A stretch of 64,000 nucleotides of DNA from Coprenecus sp902388455. GTDB taxonomy: Bacteria > Bacteroidota > Bacteroidia > Bacteroidales > UBA932. The notes under the pieces are model-generated. The model was not told the origin of the DNA. It saw nothing but the letters and a program-made list of their open reading frames with translations, and did no database searches. Positions within the stretch are counted from its first letter, which is position 1. Each line of letters begins with the position of its first letter. The stretch covers positions 1,240,001 through 1,304,000 of the forward strand of contig OZ007032.1 of assembly GCA_963931615.1 (NCBI GenBank), read 5' to 3'. The translations under genes were made by a program, and so were the position numbers. This document shows, one piece after another, positions 61,179 to 64,000 of the stretch.

Positions 61179-62039
61179 TTAGCCAAGATAGCTCTTGAGA
61201 AGCTTGCTGCGGTTACTGTGCCGCAAACGGCGGATGGCTTTTTCCTTGATCTGACGCACCCTCTCACGGGTCAGGCCGAACTTCTCGCCTATCTCCTCGA
61301 GGGTCATTTCCTGGGTCCCGATGCCGAAAAAGTCTTTCACTATATCCCTTTCTCTCTCGGTAAGAGTAGAAAGGGCACGCTCGATCTCCTTGTTCAGGGA
61401 CTCATTGACCAGTCCTTTGTCGGCATTGGGAGAATCGTTGTTGACCAGCACATCGAGAAGACTGTTGTCCTCACCGTCGACAAACGGAGCATCCACTGAC
61501 ACATGACGTCCAGAAACCCTGAGTGTATCGGCAATCTTATCGCGGGGAATATCCAGAATCTCCGCCAGCTCGTCCGGTGAGGGCATACGCTCGTTATCCT
61601 GCTCGAACTTGGAAAGAGCCTTGTTGATTTTGTTCAGGGAACCCACCTGATTCAGGGGCAGACGGACGATCCTGGACTGCTCGGCAAGAGCCTGGAGAAT
61701 CGACTGGCGTATCCACCAGACCGCATAAGAAATAAACTTGAAACCGCGGGTCTCATCGAACTTCTCGGCTGCCTTGATAAGGCCCAGATTACCTTCATTA
61801 ATCAGGTCTGGAAGGCTAAGTCCCTGGTTCTGGTACTGTTTCGCAACAGAAACGACGAAGCGGAGATTGGCCTTCGTCAGCTTCTCGAGGGCCGCCTGGT
61901 CCCCTTTGCGTATTCTCTGTGCCAATTCCACTTCCTCATCCACCCCGATAAGCTCCTCCCTGCCGATCTCCTGAAGATACTTGTCCAGGGAGGCGCTCTC
62001 GCGGTTGGTAATCGATTTTGTAATCTTAAGTTGTCTCAT
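61179..62039 (-). CDS. rpoD: Primary RNA polymerase sigma factor RpoD
   Basis: A 286-residue sigma-70 factor with regions 1.2 ('DKYLQEIGREELIGVDEEVELA'), 2 ('NLRFVVSVAKQYQNQGLSLPDLINEGNLGL', then 'FKFISYAVWWIRQSI' for -7 recognition), 3 and 4 ('LTLEEIG'-type 'MTLEEIGEKFGLTRERVRQI' HTH). Region 1.1 is absent, as usual in Bacteroidota. It should recognise the TAnnTTTG promoters found throughout this window. It follows htrA by 8 bp and is followed by the M3 peptidase gene after 47 bp. Confidence 0.97.
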   Translation of the reverse strand: MRQLKITKSITNRESASLDKYLQEIGREELIGVDEEVELAQRIRKGDQAALEKLTKANLRFVVSVAKQYQNQGLSLPDLINEGNLGLIKAAEKFDETRGFKFISYAVWWIRQSILQALAEQSRIVRLPLNQVGSLNKINKALSKFEQDNERMPSPDELAEILDIPRDKIADTLRVSGRHVSVDAPFVDGEDNSLLDVLVNNDSPNADKGLVNESLNKEIERALSTLTERERDIVKDFFGIGTQEMTLEEIGEKFGLTRERVRQIKEKAIRRLRHSNRSKLLKSYLG

Positions 62040-62047
62040 TATCTCTA

Positions 62048-63481
62048 TTATAAACCTATTCCATAGTAATAGAGGTTGCCGGCCGGATCAAAGCCTTCTA
62101 TCAACAGAGATCTGCGGGCTTTCTTAACTTCTACAGCCACGTCCTGAGGCGATGCGACCGGATTATTATTGATGTATGTAATAATAAATCCTGCCTTAAT
62201 GCCTGCATCACGGACTTTACCCTTATCCACAGACGCCACTTTCACACCTGCTTTCAAGCCAAGCTTCTCCAATTCTGCACGGGGTGCAGGAACGAGCTGC
62301 GCTCCGAAGAGATTGACATTACCCTGCTGGTTGTAGGCATTCATCTCCTGAGTTTCCTTCCCGATCAGGGTCACTTTCAGTCTCAAGACTTTACCGTCAC
62401 GGGATATCTCCAGCTCTACCTTGTCTCCGGGGCTGTGCTGGTTGATAATCTCCTGCACTGCCGTTCCTTTGGAGACCGGCGTACCGTCAATGGACAGGAG
62501 AATGTCGCCCTTCTCCACACCCGCAGCTTCCGCCGCACCGCCTTTGACTACCTCGGATATATATACGCCCTCAGAAGTGGAAAGTTTCAATTCTTCCTTC
62601 AAATCTTCAGAATTATTCAACATTGTAATCCCAAGCATTGCTCTCTGTACCGAACCGTACTCCCTGAAATCATCCGTAATCTTCTTGACCATATTGACAG
62701 GAATGGCGAATGAATATCCTGTATATGAACCTGTCTGAGAAATAATAGCAGTATTGATACCTACAAGCTCGCCCTTGATGTTGACCAAAGCTCCGCCACT
62801 GTTACCGGGATTTACGGCAGCATCAGTCTGTATGAACGACTCAATCTTGAACTCGCGGTTACTGCTGGGCATCGAACGTCCCTTTGCACTCACGATACCG
62901 GCAGTTATGGTGGATGTCAGGCCATAAGGACTGCCGATAGCCAGCACCCACTCTCCTAGACGGAGCTGATCCGAATCACCGATAGGAATGGTAGGCAAGC
63001 CTTTGGCATCAATTTTCAAGAGGGCCACGTCTGTAGCCGGATCAGTACCCACTATATCGGCCTTGAATGTCTTGTTGTCACCTACCGTAACCTCAACTTC
63101 GGTTGCACCGGCCACTACGTGATTATTGGTCACGATAAATCCGTCCTCCGAAATAATCACTCCCGAACCGGTACCGACCTGCTCACGCGGAATGGTGTTG
63201 CCGAAACCGAAAAAATACTCAAAGAGGGACGATGGGCCCTGAGGCTGCTCGCTCCTCTTGACTACCTTAACATATACCACAGCCTTTACTGATGTCTCCG
63301 CAGCGTATGTGAAATCGGGGAACTCCCCGGTTATGCTGACATTGCGCACCATTGCGCCCTGCTCTGAATCCTGATAGACATAAGTCCCGCTTCTGTCCGA
63401 TGTCATCCGGACGGTGATGTATCCGGCCAGACCGCCCGCCAGGACAGCTGCCAGAACTATTAACCAATTCTTCTTTCTCAT
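62048..63481 (-). CDS. degP: Periplasmic serine endoprotease HtrA/DegP (Do family)
   Basis: A 477-residue Do-type protease with an N-terminal hydrophobic anchor (NWLIVLAAVLAGGLAGYI). The catalytic triad is visible: His in 'IVTNNHVVAGATEVEV', Asp in 'DPATDVALLKIDAKG', Ser in 'AVNPGNSGGALVNIKG'. Two PDZ domains follow, the first near 'GVYISEVVKGGAAEAAGVEKGD', the second near 'GVKVASVDKGKVRDAGIKAGF'. It removes misfolded envelope proteins. Divergent from dnaN. Confidence 0.95.
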   Translation of the reverse strand: MRKKNWLIVLAAVLAGGLAGYITVRMTSDRSGTYVYQDSEQGAMVRNVSITGEFPDFTYAAETSVKAVVYVKVVKRSEQPQGPSSLFEYFFGFGNTIPREQVGTGSGVIISEDGFIVTNNHVVAGATEVEVTVGDNKTFKADIVGTDPATDVALLKIDAKGLPTIPIGDSDQLRLGEWVLAIGSPYGLTSTITAGIVSAKGRSMPSSNREFKIESFIQTDAAVNPGNSGGALVNIKGELVGINTAIISQTGSYTGYSFAIPVNMVKKITDDFREYGSVQRAMLGITMLNNSEDLKEELKLSTSEGVYISEVVKGGAAEAAGVEKGDILLSIDGTPVSKGTAVQEIINQHSPGDKVELEISRDGKVLRLKVTLIGKETQEMNAYNQQGNVNLFGAQLVPAPRAELEKLGLKAGVKVASVDKGKVRDAGIKAGFIITYINNNPVASPQDVAVEVKKARRSLLIEGFDPAGNLYYYGIGL

Positions 63482-63541
63482 ATTCTGTAAATTTTTCGTA
63501 TTTGTGAATAAAATAACTCAAATTATATGCCAAATTTTTTG

Positions 63542-63549
63542 TACATTTG
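63542..63549 (+). promoter_or_regulatory. -7 promoter element (TACATTTG) of dnaN
   Basis: TACATTTG lies 27 bases before the dnaN ATG; no -33 TTG is at the right spacing. Confidence 0.45.
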
Positions 63550-63575
63550 TCTTTCAAAAGCTAAAAAAACTGAAG

Positions 63576-64000
63576 ATGAATTTTACTGTATCGAGCACTG
63601 AACTTTTACGCGGGCTGCTCTCCGGACTGAGAGTTATCTCCAATAAGACGACCACCCCTATCCTGGATAACTTCCTCTTCGTCCTGAAGGGGAATTCCTT
63701 GGAAGTCACGGCTTCCGATTCAGAAACCACCCTGCGGACCGTCATTTCCGTGGACGAAGTGGCGGAGGAGGGTGCCGCAGCCGTACCGGCCAAGATTCTC
63801 ACAGATTCCCTCAAGGAATTCCCAGACATGCCTATTGAGTTCAAGACTCTCGAGGACAACAATACTTTGCAGATCAGCTGGGCCACGGGCGCTCAGAAAA
63901 TACCGTTCTTTCCTGCGGACTACTACCCTGAGCTTCCTGTCCTCGATGCCCTGGCCGTGACTGTGACCGTTCCGGCCGAGACCCTCTCCGCCGGACTGGG
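63576..64000 (+). CDS. dnaN: DNA polymerase III sliding clamp, beta subunit (partial, cut by window end)
   Basis: The frame starts at ATG 63576 and stays open to the window end (141 codons visible of a usual ~370). The opening MNFTVSSTELLRGLLSGLRV, then 'ISNKTTTPILDNFLFVL' and 'LEVTASDSETTLRTVISVDE', is a typical first clamp domain of Bacteroidota DnaN. 'AKILTDSLKEFPDMPIEF' and 'KIPFFPADYYPELPVL' continue it. It should clamp polymerase III to DNA. Confidence 0.93.
   Translation, partial: MNFTVSSTELLRGLLSGLRVISNKTTTPILDNFLFVLKGNSLEVTASDSETTLRTVISVDEVAEEGAAAVPAKILTDSLKEFPDMPIEFKTLEDNNTLQISWATGAQKIPFFPADYYPELPVLDALAVTVTVPAETLSAGL

Overview
The window looks like chromosomal DNA of an uncultured or little-studied Bacteroidales-type bacterium (phylum Bacteroidota). 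The evidence is: promoter elements of the TAnnTTTG (-7) / TTG (-33) type before many genes, few Shine-Dalgarno sequences, a short RpoD lacking region 1.1, and families typical of the phylum (DUF4954, DUF3575, GIN-domain DUF2807, golvesin-domain amidase, M28 and M3 peptidases, YgiQ). Most of it is GC-rich core sequence. The first ~1.5 kb is clearly AT-rich and carries a PD-(D/E)XK nuclease of the PGN_0703 type with two small unknown ORFs, probably the edge of an accessory island. The stretch around 45.4-48.0 kb is also more AT-rich.

Layout. 0-1.5 kb: accessory nuclease segment. 1.5-5.7 kb: PIF1/RecD-like helicase, nicotinamidase, secreted flavodoxin, K+ channel. 5.73-21.3 kb: one long minus-strand operon for fermenting lysine to butyrate, acetate and ammonia (atoD, kal, kce, kdd, kamA, kamB, kamC, kamD, kamE, atoA, crt, hbd, bcd, etfB, etfA), ending with an ATGA-coupled secreted serpin and a strong intrinsic terminator. 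21.3-30.7 kb: MscS channel, PlsC acyltransferase, M28 peptidase, QueA, an XRE regulator behind an AT-rich intergenic region with repeated GTTTAC sites, PyrD, CinA, M19 dipeptidase. 30.7-33.5 kb: ECF sigma factor, membrane anti-sigma-like protein, GIN-domain protein and a TapB/DUF3108-like protein. 33.5-48 kb: envelope genes (HAD hydrolase, DUF4954, Wza-like SLBB exporter, VanZ, two DUF3575 outer-membrane proteins, golvesin-type amidase, OmpA-like lipoprotein) and HtpG, with an unrecognised structured leader or small RNA at ~45.3 kb. 48.1 kb: tRNA-Val(TAC). 48.2-51.1 kb: YeiH-type permease, PncB and an internally deleted FtsH remnant. 51.2-63.5 kb: a long minus-strand run (htrA, rpoD, M3 peptidase, argS, ygiQ, small acidic protein, ClC channel, tex). 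The window ends inside dnaN.

How the genes work together. KamA makes beta-lysine. The B12/PLP enzyme KamDE moves the terminal amino group, helped by the putative reactivase KamB/KamC. Kdd oxidises, Kce condenses and cleaves with acetyl-CoA, and Kal deaminates to crotonyl-CoA. Bcd/EtfAB reduces this to butyryl-CoA, and AtoDA passes CoA to acetoacetate. Crt and Hbd connect acetoacetyl-CoA to the same crotonyl-CoA pool. No thiolase, lysine transporter or acetate kinase/phosphotransacetylase is present in the window. The best candidates for something undescribed are the serpin locked into the catabolic operon, the structured RNA at 45.31-45.43 kb, the GTTTAC operator array beside the XRE regulator, and the nuclease segment at the left edge.
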